Counted from the stretch's first letter, positions 8,341-16,260 are shown. The stretch is 33,667 nt of DNA from Bacillota bacterium (GCA_021803205.1 JAJZMB010000156.1:1-33667); one strand, 5' to 3'. Program-made: numbers and translations. The notes: generated from the sequence alone by a model not told the origin.

Positions 8341-9148
8341 AGGCAGGACTGCCCCCTTCGGCGCGTGCTTCGTCGCCCGTGTGCCCGATTCCCCGCAAGC
8401 AGACTCGATGCGGTGCTAAGGTACCCGTCTGAGCGCGGCGAGTCGTCTCGAACCGATCAAGGACATTTGAACAAAGTGTGAAATCCGCGCACTCCGCTGG
8501 CAACCGCGATCGCGCCTGCATATCACCGTGCCGTGTCCCCGCCGTCTCGGCCGGCGCTGGCGCCGCGGGAACGCAGGCCTCCGACCGGGGACCGAGGCGT
8601 TCGCCGGCCGGGCGGAGCGGTTGCCCGCGTGCCCTGGGGGCAAGGGTTCCGGGCCCGTTCCCACCACCCTCCGGGCAGTATGTCCGGGAGGAGTGCCGTG
8701 CCACGGGCCCGCGCGCCGGCCGCCCGGACCGCCGCCACAAAAAAACGGCGTGGTGCCCGGCGTAGCGGGATGGCGTCCGGGTGTGGCATGGCCGAGGGAT
8801 GCGCCGAAGATTGTCGACCGACGTCGACCAACGGTCCGCTCATCGGACCCTGGGGGCGGGTCCGGCGGGCAGGAAGCCGCCGCCATTCTCCCGAAGTTTC
8901 TGCGATACCCGATTGAGATCAGGCTGACAGACCGCCTGTGCGCTCTGGACGGCGGTGGGGCGGATGCCCGGTGTTCCTGCCGGCCTGAGCGCGCCGCAGC
9001 GGGCCGGGCGGCGGGCGAGGTTGCGCTGAGGCAGGGGCCGGGCCGTGCGCCGCGGTGATCCCGGCGGGAGGGGCGGCTCGGTGCGACCATGCAGCACGGG
9101 TCGCCGGATGCGGTCGGCAGCCAGGAAGGCGACGGTAGGAGGCACCGT
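8341..9148. other. 808-base region without a convincing gene
   Basis: The region separates the divergent propeller gene (minus) and csrA (plus), so it should hold both promoters. A less GC-rich patch at 8440-8485 contains an imperfect ATTTGAAC..GTGTGAAAT symmetry, but I could not assign -35 and -10 boxes with confidence. Several overlapping open frames exist on both strands, as expected in very GC-rich DNA. None has both a ribosome site and a recognisable protein. A poly-A patch with flanking G/C symmetry lies near 8735-8755. Confidence 0.4.
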
Positions 9149-9421
9149 ATGCTGGTTTTGACGCGGCGAGTGAATGAAACGATCATGATCGGCGAAGAGA
9201 TCGCGATCACGGTCGTTTCCGTCCAGGGGCACGGCCCGCACGCTCAGGTCCGCCTCGGCATCACGGCGCCGCGTGAGATGACCGTGCTCCGGCGGGAAGT
9301 CTATGACACCGTTCGGGGAGACCGGGGTGCGGGCGAGGTCCCGCGCGAGATGCGCACGGCCGTCGCGCCGCTGCCGCCGGCATCTCCAGGGGCGGGCGGC
9401 GCCGCGGGCGCGTCGCACTGA
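9149..9421 (+). CDS. csrA: CsrA/RsmA RNA-binding carbon storage regulator with extended C-terminus
   Basis: The 90-residue protein begins MLVLTRRVNETIMIG, which is diagnostic for CsrA; L4, T5, R6 and R7 form the first RNA-binding strand. The second RNA-contacting part (APREMTVLRREVYD) is also present. Compared with the usual 61-75 residues it has a few extra residues in the loop before VRLG (GHGPHAQ) and a Pro/Ala/Gly-rich tail of about 30 residues. The start ATG has TAGGAGG at the usual distance. CsrA dimers bind GGA motifs over ribosome sites. In Bacillus the main target is the flagellin mRNA and FliW antagonises CsrA. Here csrA converges on the flagellin operon and the flagellin leader holds matching sites, but no fliW lies in this window. 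Confidence 0.95.
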   Translation: MLVLTRRVNETIMIGEEIAITVVSVQGHGPHAQVRLGITAPREMTVLRREVYDTVRGDRGAGEVPREMRTAVAPLPPASPGAGGAAGASH

Positions 9422-9428
9422 GCTGTCT

Positions 9429-9461
9429 GGCCCAATACCGGCTCAGGCCGGCACATGGGCC
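9429..9461. terminator. Hairpin between convergent csrA and FliT-like gene
   Basis: GGCCCA (9429-9434) pairs with TGGGCC (9456-9461), and inside it CCGGC pairs with GCCGG around the loop TCAG. The hairpin begins 8 nt after the csrA stop and overlaps the last codons of the minus-strand gene. It could stop transcription in both directions. No U-tract follows, so it would be an atypical intrinsic terminator. Confidence 0.45.
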
Positions 9462-9787
9462 CGGTATGTTCGGAGTGCCGCCAGTTGTCGCCGCCGGAGG
9501 ACGATGGCAGTCATTCGTTGACGGAGCGAGAGCTCCAGGCGCAACTGGAGATGCGCCACGTCGGCGACGGCGGCAGGGTTGGCCGGTTTGGCGCCGCCGC
9601 GGTCAAGCTCGTCGCGCACAGCGGCGCTGAGGGCATGAAACGCCGCCCACGCTTCGGTTTCAGCCGCCTGCCCTTGAAGGGCGAGCAGGGAGCGCAGACG
9701 GCGGAGGTGCGGATCGGTCGGCTCCGGGGGGAAGTCTCTGGCTGCCTGGCCATTGGAAGCGGCGGCGGGCGGTGTTTCGACCTTCAC
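9443..9787 (-). CDS. Small helical protein at end of flagellar operon, FliT-like chaperone candidate
   Basis: The 114-residue protein starts at GTG 9787, with GGAGGAGG just upstream and a GTGA overlap with the stop of the acetyltransferase gene. After a Pro/Ala-rich head the sequence is largely amphipathic helix: LRRLRSLLALQGQAAETEAW, then AFHALSAAVRDELDRGG, then a long Leu/Arg-rich helix ending at the C-terminus. Flagellar operons often have a small helical chaperone (FliT or FlgN) after fliD and fliS, and the size, helix pattern and position fit. No specific motif proves this. It could equally be an unrelated hypothetical protein. Confidence 0.6.
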   Translation of the reverse strand: MKVETPPAAASNGQAARDFPPEPTDPHLRRLRSLLALQGQAAETEAWAAFHALSAAVRDELDRGGAKPANPAAVADVAHLQLRLELSLRQRMTAIVLRRRQLAALRTYRAHVPA

Positions 9788-10413
9788 GCGTTCCTCCTCC
9801 TACCATCGGTACCACGTGTGTGCCTCGGCCGCAGCCCGTCCCCGTCCGGAAAGGGCTGCAGCCGGAGTCCGAACATGATCTCGTCCGCCAGGCGTCCCCC
9901 AAGGGCAAGTTGACCGCGGCGGATGCCCTCCACAGCGTAGCCCGCGCGGTGGAAGAGGGCGAGTGCTGGATCGTTGCGGTCCACCACGCCCGCGCAGAGC
10001 TTGGACAGGCCAGCTGCGCGCGCCCAGACGGAAAGGCCGCCGAGCAGGAGACGGCCGCAGCCACGCCGCCTGGAATCGGCGGCGACAGCCACCGAGACGG
10101 TGGCGGTGTGCGCGATGGGCGGTTCGGTACCGCGGACGGCCACGGCAAAGCCGCGCACGAGTCCCCCGATCGCAACGACCAGGGCACAGGCAGTGCGCAG
10201 GTCGAGGTGTGCCAGGCGGGCCGCCTCTTCGTCCACGCGCAGGGTGGATGGATCCACACCGAGCGTGCCCTCGACGCCGATCGTGGCCAGGAGATCGACG
10301 ATCGCGCATGCGTCCGCTGCCGTCGCCGGGCGGATCTGCGGCGGTGCATCGACCCCGCCCGGGGATGGCGACGCCGACAGACGGGCAGCAGGCGCCGAAT
10401 CTTCAGCCCCCAC
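9784..10413 (-). CDS. GNAT-family N-acetyltransferase in flagellar operon
   Basis: The 209-residue protein has the GNAT core: IRPATAADACAIVDLLATIG as first strand and helix, the beta4/motif A region TATVSVAVAADSRRRGCGRL with the acetyl-CoA-binding R-x-x-G-x-G pattern, and NDPALALFHRAGYAVEGIRR as the usual C-terminal motif B. It is cytoplasmic and transfers an acetyl group to an amine; the target is unknown. The start GTG at 10413 lies 8 nt after GGGGG and overlaps the last codons of fliD. The stop overlaps the next gene by 4 bp, so it is translated as part of the flagellar unit. It may modify flagellin or a flagellin sugar (PseH-like role), but this is inference from position. Confidence 0.8.
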   Translation of the reverse strand: MGAEDSAPAARLSASPSPGGVDAPPQIRPATAADACAIVDLLATIGVEGTLGVDPSTLRVDEEAARLAHLDLRTACALVVAIGGLVRGFAVAVRGTEPPIAHTATVSVAVAADSRRRGCGRLLLGGLSVWARAAGLSKLCAGVVDRNDPALALFHRAGYAVEGIRRGQLALGGRLADEIMFGLRLQPFPDGDGLRPRHTRGTDGRRRNA

Positions 10414-11863
10414 TCGAAGAACCCCCGGATTGAGAAGAATTGCCGAACGTGCCGTACTGGGCCTGCAGGAACCCCTGGATCTGCTGCCCCTGGCTCTGGG
10501 AGGTCATCAGGGCCGTCAGCATGTTCTGGAACTGGGTCTGCAGCGCCTGCTGCTGCATGCTGATCTCCTGGTTGATGGGGCTGTTGGGGTCGTTGATCTC
10601 AGTACCGATGCTGCTGATCTGGTTTTGGAGGGAGGTGAGTTGGCTCGGGATCGAGCCGGTGGGCCCGACGAAGGCGTTCAACTGCTGCTGCAGGGTTGTG
10701 GCGATGCCGGATGCGCCGTTGAGGAGGGACTGGACTGCCCCCGGATCGCTCTGCAGCGCGTTCTGCAGGGTGGTGGCGTTGACCGACAGCGAGAGGTTGC
10801 TCGGGGCGGACACCGGCGCCGTCAGTGTGACGCCGACCTCTGCCAGCGACTGGTAGCCGGCGGGCTGCGCGGCGTTGCTGCCGGTGAGGGTTTGCTGGAG
10901 GGTCTGGCTGATGGAGAGGAGCGAGGCCTGCCCGTCCAGGGTTCCGCCCTTGCCGCCATACTTGTTCAGATCGCCAAGCAGGGTGTTGAAGTCTGAGGCC
11001 AGTTTCTGAACGGCGGATGTGACCGCCTGCTGGTTCTGCGTGAGGTTCACGAACGCCGGCGTGCTGCCCGTCGTCGCCAGCAGGTTCAGGGTCACCCCGG
11101 GGATGGTGCTGCTGTCGCTGTTGGTGGCGCTCTGCTCGGACACCCCGTTGATCGTGTACAGTGCCATCTTCGCCGCCTGCAACTGGTGCGCCGGCGCACC
11201 GCCGGAGAGGACGCCCAAGTCGCTCAGGATGTTGTTCGGGTCCGACCAGGAGATGGCGTTGCCCTCGGTGGAGGCGATGTTGAGGACGTAGCCCCCGATC
11301 GTCGGCAGGACGGTGGCCGTGACATTGGCGTTGGCGCTGTTGATCGATTGGGCGATGGTCTGCAGCGAGTCGCTGCTGCCCACGTTGACGGTGTGGCCGT
11401 TGATGGTGAAGCTGCCGCTGTATCCCAGGCCGGCGGTGTCGCTGGTCTGGGTTGCAGAATTGTCGATCTCGGTCTGCGCCAGTTGGGATACCGCGACCTG
11501 GTAGGTGCCGGCCACACCGGTCGTGCCCGGGGCGACGGACACCGTCACCTCAGTGGGCGCCGAGGTGCTGGCCGTCAGCGCGGTGTAAGGCGCCGTTCCG
11601 GCGAGGGTCTGGGCGTCCGATTGCAGGCTGCCGAGGTCAGTTTGGATCTGCTGCCAGGCGCTGGCCTGACCCTGCAGCGTGGAGAGCTGGGTCGACAGCT
11701 GATTGAGCGGGATGGCGTCCGCCGTCAACTGGGCCTGCATCGCCTGATCAAGCGCGGTGATGTTGTAGCCGGGGAGCAGAGCCCCCAGAATCTGAGGATT
11801 GTTCCAGACGCTGGACGGAGAACCGCCGCCGAGGCCGGAGACGCCGCCGATGGTGCTGCTCAT
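10403..11863 (-). CDS. fliD: Flagellar filament cap protein FliD (HAP2)
   Basis: The 486-residue protein shows the FliD_N pattern near the start (GGGSPSSVWNNPQILGALLP then ITALDQAMQAQLTADAIPLN) and a mid-protein beta-rich region. The FliD_C pattern (AVQKLASDFNTLLGDLNKYG, LSISQTLQQTLTG, GYQSLAEVGVTLT, then terminal coiled coil) follows. FliD forms the cap at the filament tip that folds exported flagellin. The ATG at 11863 is used because it overlaps the fliS stop as ATGA and has GGGAGGCAGGG upstream; a longer frame from 11929 runs inside fliS. The C-terminus ends in a Gly/Ser-rich tail. Confidence 0.93.
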   Translation of the reverse strand: MSSTIGGVSGLGGGSPSSVWNNPQILGALLPGYNITALDQAMQAQLTADAIPLNQLSTQLSTLQGQASAWQQIQTDLGSLQSDAQTLAGTAPYTALTASTSAPTEVTVSVAPGTTGVAGTYQVAVSQLAQTEIDNSATQTSDTAGLGYSGSFTINGHTVNVGSSDSLQTIAQSINSANANVTATVLPTIGGYVLNIASTEGNAISWSDPNNILSDLGVLSGGAPAHQLQAAKMALYTINGVSEQSATNSDSSTIPGVTLNLLATTGSTPAFVNLTQNQQAVTSAVQKLASDFNTLLGDLNKYGGKGGTLDGQASLLSISQTLQQTLTGSNAAQPAGYQSLAEVGVTLTAPVSAPSNLSLSVNATTLQNALQSDPGAVQSLLNGASGIATTLQQQLNAFVGPTGSIPSQLTSLQNQISSIGTEINDPNSPINQEISMQQQALQTQFQNMLTALMTSQSQGQQIQGFLQAQYGTFGNSSQSGGSSSGG

Positions 11864-12282
11864 CCCGCCCTGCCTCCCGCCATGGCCGAGTCGCGCCCAC
11901 GCAGAACGGCGGTAGCTGCGCCTTCCCACGCCTCCACCAGGGGCGAGAGGACGCGCAGCAACCGTGCGAGCCGTTCCCGGCTCTTCTCGATATTGGCGCG
12001 ACCCAACTCGAACCCAAGGTAAGCGTACAGGGCATCGAGCCGAGCGGAGATCTGCCCTCCGGCCTGGTGGTCGAGGCCGCAGCGCAAGAGGCCGACGATC
12101 TGTTGCGCCGTGATCAGAGCGTGGTGCGCCCCCAGGATGTCATTCGCGGCGATGGCCCGGTCCGCCCGGCCGACGTGCATGACCACCCCGCTCAGGGCGA
12201 CCGCGGGCACCCGTTCCTTGGGAATGAGCGCCTGGGCGCTGGTCTGGTAAGCCGTGAGGGACTGTTGCGGGCCGACCGACAC
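11860..12282 (-). CDS. fliS: Flagellar secretion chaperone FliS
   Basis: The 140-residue, helix-rich protein has the N-terminal segment LTAYQTSAQALIPKERVPAV and RADRAIAANDILGAHHALIT, matching the FliS family layout (a tyrosine near the N-terminus, then a four-helix bundle). FliS binds the flagellin C-terminus and prevents premature polymerisation. The start is GTG at 12282, preceded by AAGGGG at proper spacing; the GTG at 12291 touches that ribosome site and is unlikely. It lies downstream of flagellin and is coupled to fliD by a 4-bp overlap. The sequence is diverged from well-known FliS proteins, but the context makes the call firm. Confidence 0.85.
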   Translation of the reverse strand: MSVGPQQSLTAYQTSAQALIPKERVPAVALSGVVMHVGRADRAIAANDILGAHHALITAQQIVGLLRCGLDHQAGGQISARLDALYAYLGFELGRANIEKSRERLARLLRVLSPLVEAWEGAATAVLRGRDSAMAGGRAG

Positions 12283-12320
12283 TCTGCTCACCCCTTACGG
12301 GACTTGAACGGGCACGGTGC

Positions 12321-12352
12321 GGGGTCCGCCGCTTTGATCGGTGGCGAACCCC
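12321..12352 (-). terminator. 10-bp-stem hairpin between flagellin and fliS
   Basis: On the minus strand GGGGTTCGCC (from 12352) pairs fully with GGCGGACCCC (ending 12321), with one G-U pair and a 12-nt loop. It lies after flagellin and about 40 nt before fliS. No U-tract follows. It may reduce read-through so that fliS and fliD are made in smaller amounts than flagellin, or it may protect the 3' end of the flagellin mRNA. Confidence 0.45.
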
Positions 12353-12549
12353 GCCCTGCGGGTCGGTACGGGGCCCCTGCGCGACCGCGGTTCCGGGAAC
12401 GTGGTCACAGGAAATCAGAATGCGCGGCAGCGTCAGGTTTCGGTCTCAAGGTCTCTGCGGGCTTCCGGAGATCTCGTCGTGGTCGGCGGCGGTCTGGCCG
12501 TGTGCTCCTGGCGCGCTGACCCAAGAGGCGGTTCCCTTCCCGGCCACCG

Positions 12550-12622
12550 ACCACGGGCCCTCGGCGGACGATGGGCCTTGGAGCGATGGTCTCGCCAGAG
12601 CAGATTCCTGCGGCGGCCACCT
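12550..12622 (-). repeat. Structured intergenic repeat, copy B
   Basis: Read on the minus strand the copy begins TAGGTGGCCGCCGCAG, and the TAG is the flagellin stop codon (12623-12621). The inner stem has changed to GCAG/CTGC around the loop GAAT, keeping pairing although the A-rich bases of copy A are gone. TGG and CCA remain as the outer stem. The downstream box is degraded. Confidence 0.62.
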
Positions 12623-14396
12623 AGGGCAGGAGCTTGAGCAGGGCCTGAGGCACCTGGTTGGCCTGAGCCAGCATGGCCACGCCGGACTGCTGCAGGACCT
12701 GGTCCTTGGAGAGGTTGGCCATCTGGAGCGCGATGTCCGCGTCCATGATGCCGCCCTGCGCCGACTGCAGGTTCTGCTGCGAGGTCTGCAGGTCGGAACT
12801 GGCCTGATTCAAGCGGTTCATGAGGGAGCCGACCTGGGCGCGCTCCCCGGAGATCTGGGTCAGGGCCGCCTGGATCGCGGTTTGCGCCGAGGTGGCGTTG
12901 GCGTAGCTCATGATCGACAGACCCCCGAAGGCGACGGCCTTGGAGGAGACGATTCCGCCGGAGCCCGTCGCCGTCTGATTGGTGCCGTCGGTCATGTTGA
13001 CGTTGATAGTTGAGGGCAGCGACGTGTTGGTCGTCGTGCTGCTCAGGGCCCCTGTCGTAGCGCTCCACACGCTGCCGTTAGTTGTACTGAACAGGTTGGC
13101 CGCGTTCCAATTGACCTGGAGGGCCTGACCGCTGTTGGGATTGCCGATCGCTTCCGACTGGGTGCTGGTCGAGCGGCCGTAGATGGTGGTGGAAGACCCG
13201 ATGGGGGCCCCGCTGCTGTCGGCCAACTGGTAGGTGGCGGAGGCGGGGGTCAGGTTTACCGTGTAGAGGGCGGACTCCGACGCCGTACCCGCAGTCGTGG
13301 AGGTGGTGCCCGCAGAAGCAAACACTGGAGCGGTCGACGCGCCGAAGTTAATCGTCACGTTGGTCCCGGTCAGGGTGACCTTGCCAGTCGGGGCCGCCCC
13401 CACCACTGTGCTGGAGCCGTTGCTGTAACCGGACTGCCAGGTGGTGCCGCCGTCGGTGGAGTAGAGGACCTGAAACTGCTCACCGGTCTTGCTCGGGGTG
13501 GTGCCTGTCCAGGTCTGTGTGTCGATGAATTTTAATTGTAGGTTCTGGGGGGTCGAGCCGGTGTAGGAGATTGCATCCAGGGCCAGGCTGCCAGCCGTGC
13601 CGGTCAATCCTGTGGTCGTTCCTGCAGAGAACGTTCCCTGCCCCGACTCTGTCGTGGTGGAAGCGGACAGCGCCCCGGTCGCCAACTGTGCGGAACCGTT
13701 GACCGAGGCTGTAGCCAGGTTGGCTCCGATGAACTGGATGCCGTAACTGCTCGCGCCGAGACCGTAACTGCCATATGGGTTCGTGGTGGAGGATCCGCCG
13801 AAGATGCCGACGGACTGGATGCCGGCTTCCGACGCCTTGGTGGCGTTGGTCGTACTGGCGAAGGCGGCGGAAGTTGGGGCGGTTCCGGCGACGCCGAGGC
13901 TTTGGGCGTCTACCGCCGCCAGGCTGAACTGCAACTCCTGGTTCGGATTCGCGCCCACGGCGAGGTTGACGTTGCCCAGCACCCCGTCCAGCAGGTTCTT
14001 GGTGTTGAACGCCGTCTGGTTGGTGATGCTGTTGATCTCCTGGGTGTATTGGTTCATCTCCGACTGCAGGGAGCCGCGGTCGACGCCGACGTTGGTGCCG
14101 TTGGCGGACTCGGTGGCCAGGCTGTACATGGACTGCAGCAGGTTCTGGATCTGGCTCAGGGCCCCGTCGGCCGTCTGCAGGAAGCTTGTGCCCGTCTGGG
14201 CGTTCTGGTAGGCCTGGTTCATGCCGTTGATCTGGGACTGCATCTGCTGGCTGATGGCGAGGCCCGCCGGGTCGTTGGCCGCCGAGTTGATGCGGAGGCC
14301 GGAGGAGAGCTGCTGCAGGACGCCGGTCATGTTCTGCGTCGTGTTCTCCAGGTTCCGCCAGGCGTTCAGGGCTGCGACGTTGGTATTCACGTACAT
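12621..14396 (-). CDS. hag: Flagellin, main flagellar filament subunit
   Basis: The 591-residue protein has conserved D0/D1 ends. The N-terminus is MYVNTNVAALNAWRNLENTT, with LSSGLRINSAANDPAGLAIS shortly after; the C-terminus has IDALTQ-like helices (AALTQISGERAQVGSLMNRL) and ends QVPQALLKLLP. The central part (about 180-470) is a long Ser/Thr/Gly-rich D2/D3 region, surface-exposed and variable, giving a larger than minimal flagellin. There is no signal peptide, as expected for export by the flagellar type III system. Ribosome site AGGGGG lies 9 nt before the ATG. A sigma-28 promoter at 14526-14552 and CsrA-type GGA sites in the leader point to class-3 and post-transcriptional control. The TAG stop coincides with the head of repeat copy B. 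Confidence 0.97.
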   Translation of the reverse strand: MYVNTNVAALNAWRNLENTTQNMTGVLQQLSSGLRINSAANDPAGLAISQQMQSQINGMNQAYQNAQTGTSFLQTADGALSQIQNLLQSMYSLATESANGTNVGVDRGSLQSEMNQYTQEINSITNQTAFNTKNLLDGVLGNVNLAVGANPNQELQFSLAAVDAQSLGVAGTAPTSAAFASTTNATKASEAGIQSVGIFGGSSTTNPYGSYGLGASSYGIQFIGANLATASVNGSAQLATGALSASTTTESGQGTFSAGTTTGLTGTAGSLALDAISYTGSTPQNLQLKFIDTQTWTGTTPSKTGEQFQVLYSTDGGTTWQSGYSNGSSTVVGAAPTGKVTLTGTNVTINFGASTAPVFASAGTTSTTAGTASESALYTVNLTPASATYQLADSSGAPIGSSTTIYGRSTSTQSEAIGNPNSGQALQVNWNAANLFSTTNGSVWSATTGALSSTTTNTSLPSTINVNMTDGTNQTATGSGGIVSSKAVAFGGLSIMSYANATSAQTAIQAALTQISGERAQVGSLMNRLNQASSDLQTSQQNLQSAQGGIMDADIALQMANLSKDQVLQQSGVAMLAQANQVPQALLKLLP

Positions 14397-14480
14397 GTGT
14401 CTGTGCCCCCTCCCGCCCCGGCCAAGCGGGCTTCACTCCTTTGTTGTTTATTTTGGCCCTCCCCTGCGGGGAAGGACCGC
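14397..14480 (-). promoter_or_regulatory. Flagellin mRNA leader with candidate CsrA-binding sites
   Basis: On the minus strand the leader contains AAAGGAGTG (14442-14434) and, at the ribosome site, GGGAGGGGG (14414-14406). The two are separated by a short CCCGC/GCGGG hairpin. Upstream, CCTTCCCC and GGGGAGG form another hairpin around GCA. Two GGA-containing sites, one on the Shine-Dalgarno, are the arrangement through which CsrA represses hag in Bacillus. Binding here is inference. Confidence 0.55.
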
Positions 14481-14525
14481 CTTGCCGGGGCAGCAGCGCC
14501 GGGCTGTCGCCCCGCGCCACTGGTG

Positions 14526-14552
14526 TTATCGGGGCTCGGGGTCCCCTGTTTA
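14526..14552 (-). promoter_or_regulatory. Sigma-28 (SigD/FliA) promoter of flagellin
   Basis: On the minus strand TAAA (14552-14549) is followed by exactly 15 nt and then CCCGATAA (14533-14526). The Bacillus SigD consensus is TAAA-N15-GCCGATAT, so this matches at the -35 and at six of eight -10 positions. Transcription would start near 14519, leaving a leader of about 120 nt. Confidence 0.85.
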
Positions 14553-14925
14553 GGCCCTGGGGAAAATGGGAACCGGCAGGGCGCCCGGCCGGACGGGAAG
14601 GTTGCGCCTGTCCACGGGGGAGAGCCGCGTCGTCCCGGCCGAACGTGCGTCCTGATGCGGGGTTGTGGCAGGCGGGCGGGGGGGAGAAAAGGCGGGCGGG
14701 CCGGGTGCGGGCCCATTCACCCGCGGGGTGTGCCGCGTCCGGACGGGTTGTGGCGGCCCCGACCCGCCAATGCAGCGGAAGCACCGCCAGGGCGCGCGCG
14801 CCGCAATGCATCGGTCGGCAGCGGCCGAAACCGCCGCGGATGGCGTCTCGCTGCCGGGTCGCGGTGGAGCGGCGGGCCGCCGGAATCCCGAGCGGTGCCG
14901 CGCCGCTGCCGGCGCCCGGCACCGT
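14553..14925. other. Intergenic stretch upstream of the flagellin promoter
   Basis: This 373-base, very GC-rich stretch lies between the stop of the ArnT-like gene and the flagellin promoter. Close to the stop, GGCACC and GGTGCC (minus strand, about 14936-14913) can pair and overlap the TGA, which may help end the upstream transcript. No gene or other site was recognised. Confidence 0.3.
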
Positions 14926-16260
14926 TCAGGCCGGTGGTGCCGTGGCAGCCGGGGGGCCGGGCACCGTCCGCCATTCCGCGCGCAGGACCGCCCATACTTT
15001 GACGACTGCCCAAGCCGCCGTGATGACGAGCAGCGGTTCCACCGGTAGCCGGTAACGCGGGGCGAAGAAGAGCAGGGAGAGCCCGACTGAGTATCCGATG
15101 GCCGTGAGCCATAGGATCGGCGTCCGCCGCCACAAGGGCAGCAGGAACGCCGCGCCGACCAGGGCCATGTCCCTCATGGGGGCGAAGTTGAGGCTGGGCA
15201 GGTGCAGTTGGGCGATGAGCGCGTATAGTTCCGCGCCATAGGTGGCAATGTCTGGGTCGCGCATGCCCCAGAACAGGTGCAGGACGTGCACGGCCTGCCG
15301 CGCGTCCCGGCCGGGGTGGGCCGCGAAATAGGCCATGCCGGCGCGGAGGGCGTCGGCGTTGGTGTTCGGCCGATCGTAGCCGCTGCCGCGCAGCAGCACC
15401 GGGTTGCGCGAGCCCACGTTGACGAACTGTCCGGTGGCGCCCGGATTGTGGGCGATGAAGAAATTGATGCCGCCGTTGACGTCTACGAATACCGGGGAGC
15501 CGGTGACCTGCAGGTTGCGCAGGGTCCACGGCACGTTGCAGAGCAGGGCGATGGCGACGGCCGCGGCCGCCGCGCCCGCGGCAAAACGCCAGGCAAAGCC
15601 GCGTTTGGCGCGCAGTCCCCATTGTACGAACGCCGGCAGGACCAGGGGTAATTCCGTCGGTTTGGTCAGGGTCGCCAAGCCGAGCAGCACGCCCACCAGC
15701 AGCAGCCGGCGCGGGGAGGGGGCGTCGCCGTAAGCCGTCACCGCGTCGCAGACCGAAACCAGCATCAGGGTGCCCAGTGTGACCGCGAGGAAGGTGTCGG
15801 TGTAATACACGGCCGGTATGTAGACGGCAAGCATCAGGCCCGCGAGCAGCCCCGCGACCGGGGATCGCAGTACGCGCCGTCCCAGGTCCGCGGTGACCGC
15901 CGCCGTCAGGGCCCCGACGACGGCGTCCGCAGTGCGTACCGACAGGTAGGCATGGCCGGATCCGAAAATCCGTTCCACGAAGCCCGCAAGGAAGATGAAG
16001 GCCGGGGGCCAGTAGGCCCCGTGGGTTCCGTAGTACAATCCATGCGCCACGTTGGCGGCGAAGGATTCCAGGCTCGGTTGGTCGCCATAGGCCGGCAGCA
16101 CCCAATGCCGCACCCACCACAGGCGTACGCCAAAGGCGAGCAGAAAAGACGCGGTAGGGCTCAGCCAGTGCTGATGCCGTCGCCACCGTTGGCCAAACCG
16201 GGCCAGTAACGGCTGAGGCGGGATCGCCGGAGGGGTTCCCATCGGCGGGATCAGATGCAT
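14926..16260 (-). CDS. GT39/ArnT-like polytopic glycosyltransferase (1)
   Basis: The 444-residue integral membrane protein has about 11-12 hydrophobic segments. After the first segment comes a periplasm-facing loop with GDQPSLESFAANVAHGLYYG, matching the acidic/aromatic first-loop motif of the PMT/ArnT (GT-C) superfamily, and RTLKPTE-like TLTKPTELPLVLPAF follows. Such enzymes use a polyprenyl-phosphate sugar on the outer membrane face and transfer it to lipid, glycan or protein. The ATG at 16260 is chosen by homology of the N-terminus; its GGGGGG is too close for an ideal ribosome site, so the ATG at 16242 is an alternative. It lies just upstream of flagellin on the same strand. Modification of flagellin is unlikely by this route because flagellin does not cross by the Sec pathway. 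Confidence 0.82.
   Translation of the reverse strand: MHLIPPMGTPPAIPPQPLLARFGQRWRRHQHWLSPTASFLLAFGVRLWWVRHWVLPAYGDQPSLESFAANVAHGLYYGTHGAYWPPAFIFLAGFVERIFGSGHAYLSVRTADAVVGALTAAVTADLGRRVLRSPVAGLLAGLMLAVYIPAVYYTDTFLAVTLGTLMLVSVCDAVTAYGDAPSPRRLLLVGVLLGLATLTKPTELPLVLPAFVQWGLRAKRGFAWRFAAGAAAAAVAIALLCNVPWTLRNLQVTGSPVFVDVNGGINFFIAHNPGATGQFVNVGSRNPVLLRGSGYDRPNTNADALRAGMAYFAAHPGRDARQAVHVLHLFWGMRDPDIATYGAELYALIAQLHLPSLNFAPMRDMALVGAAFLLPLWRRTPILWLTAIGYSVGLSLLFFAPRYRLPVEPLLVITAAWAVVKVWAVLRAEWRTVPGPPAATAPPA

Noticed and set aside
8735..8760. Further repeat-like hairpin around a poly-A patch
   Set aside because: It shares only short G/C and A runs with the structured repeat and lacks the head and box, so chance similarity is likely.
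8416..9210. 264-codon minus-strand frame and several plus-strand frames in the gap before csrA
   Set aside because: None has a ribosome site or family resemblance, and the frames on both strands are equally open, as expected by chance in this composition.
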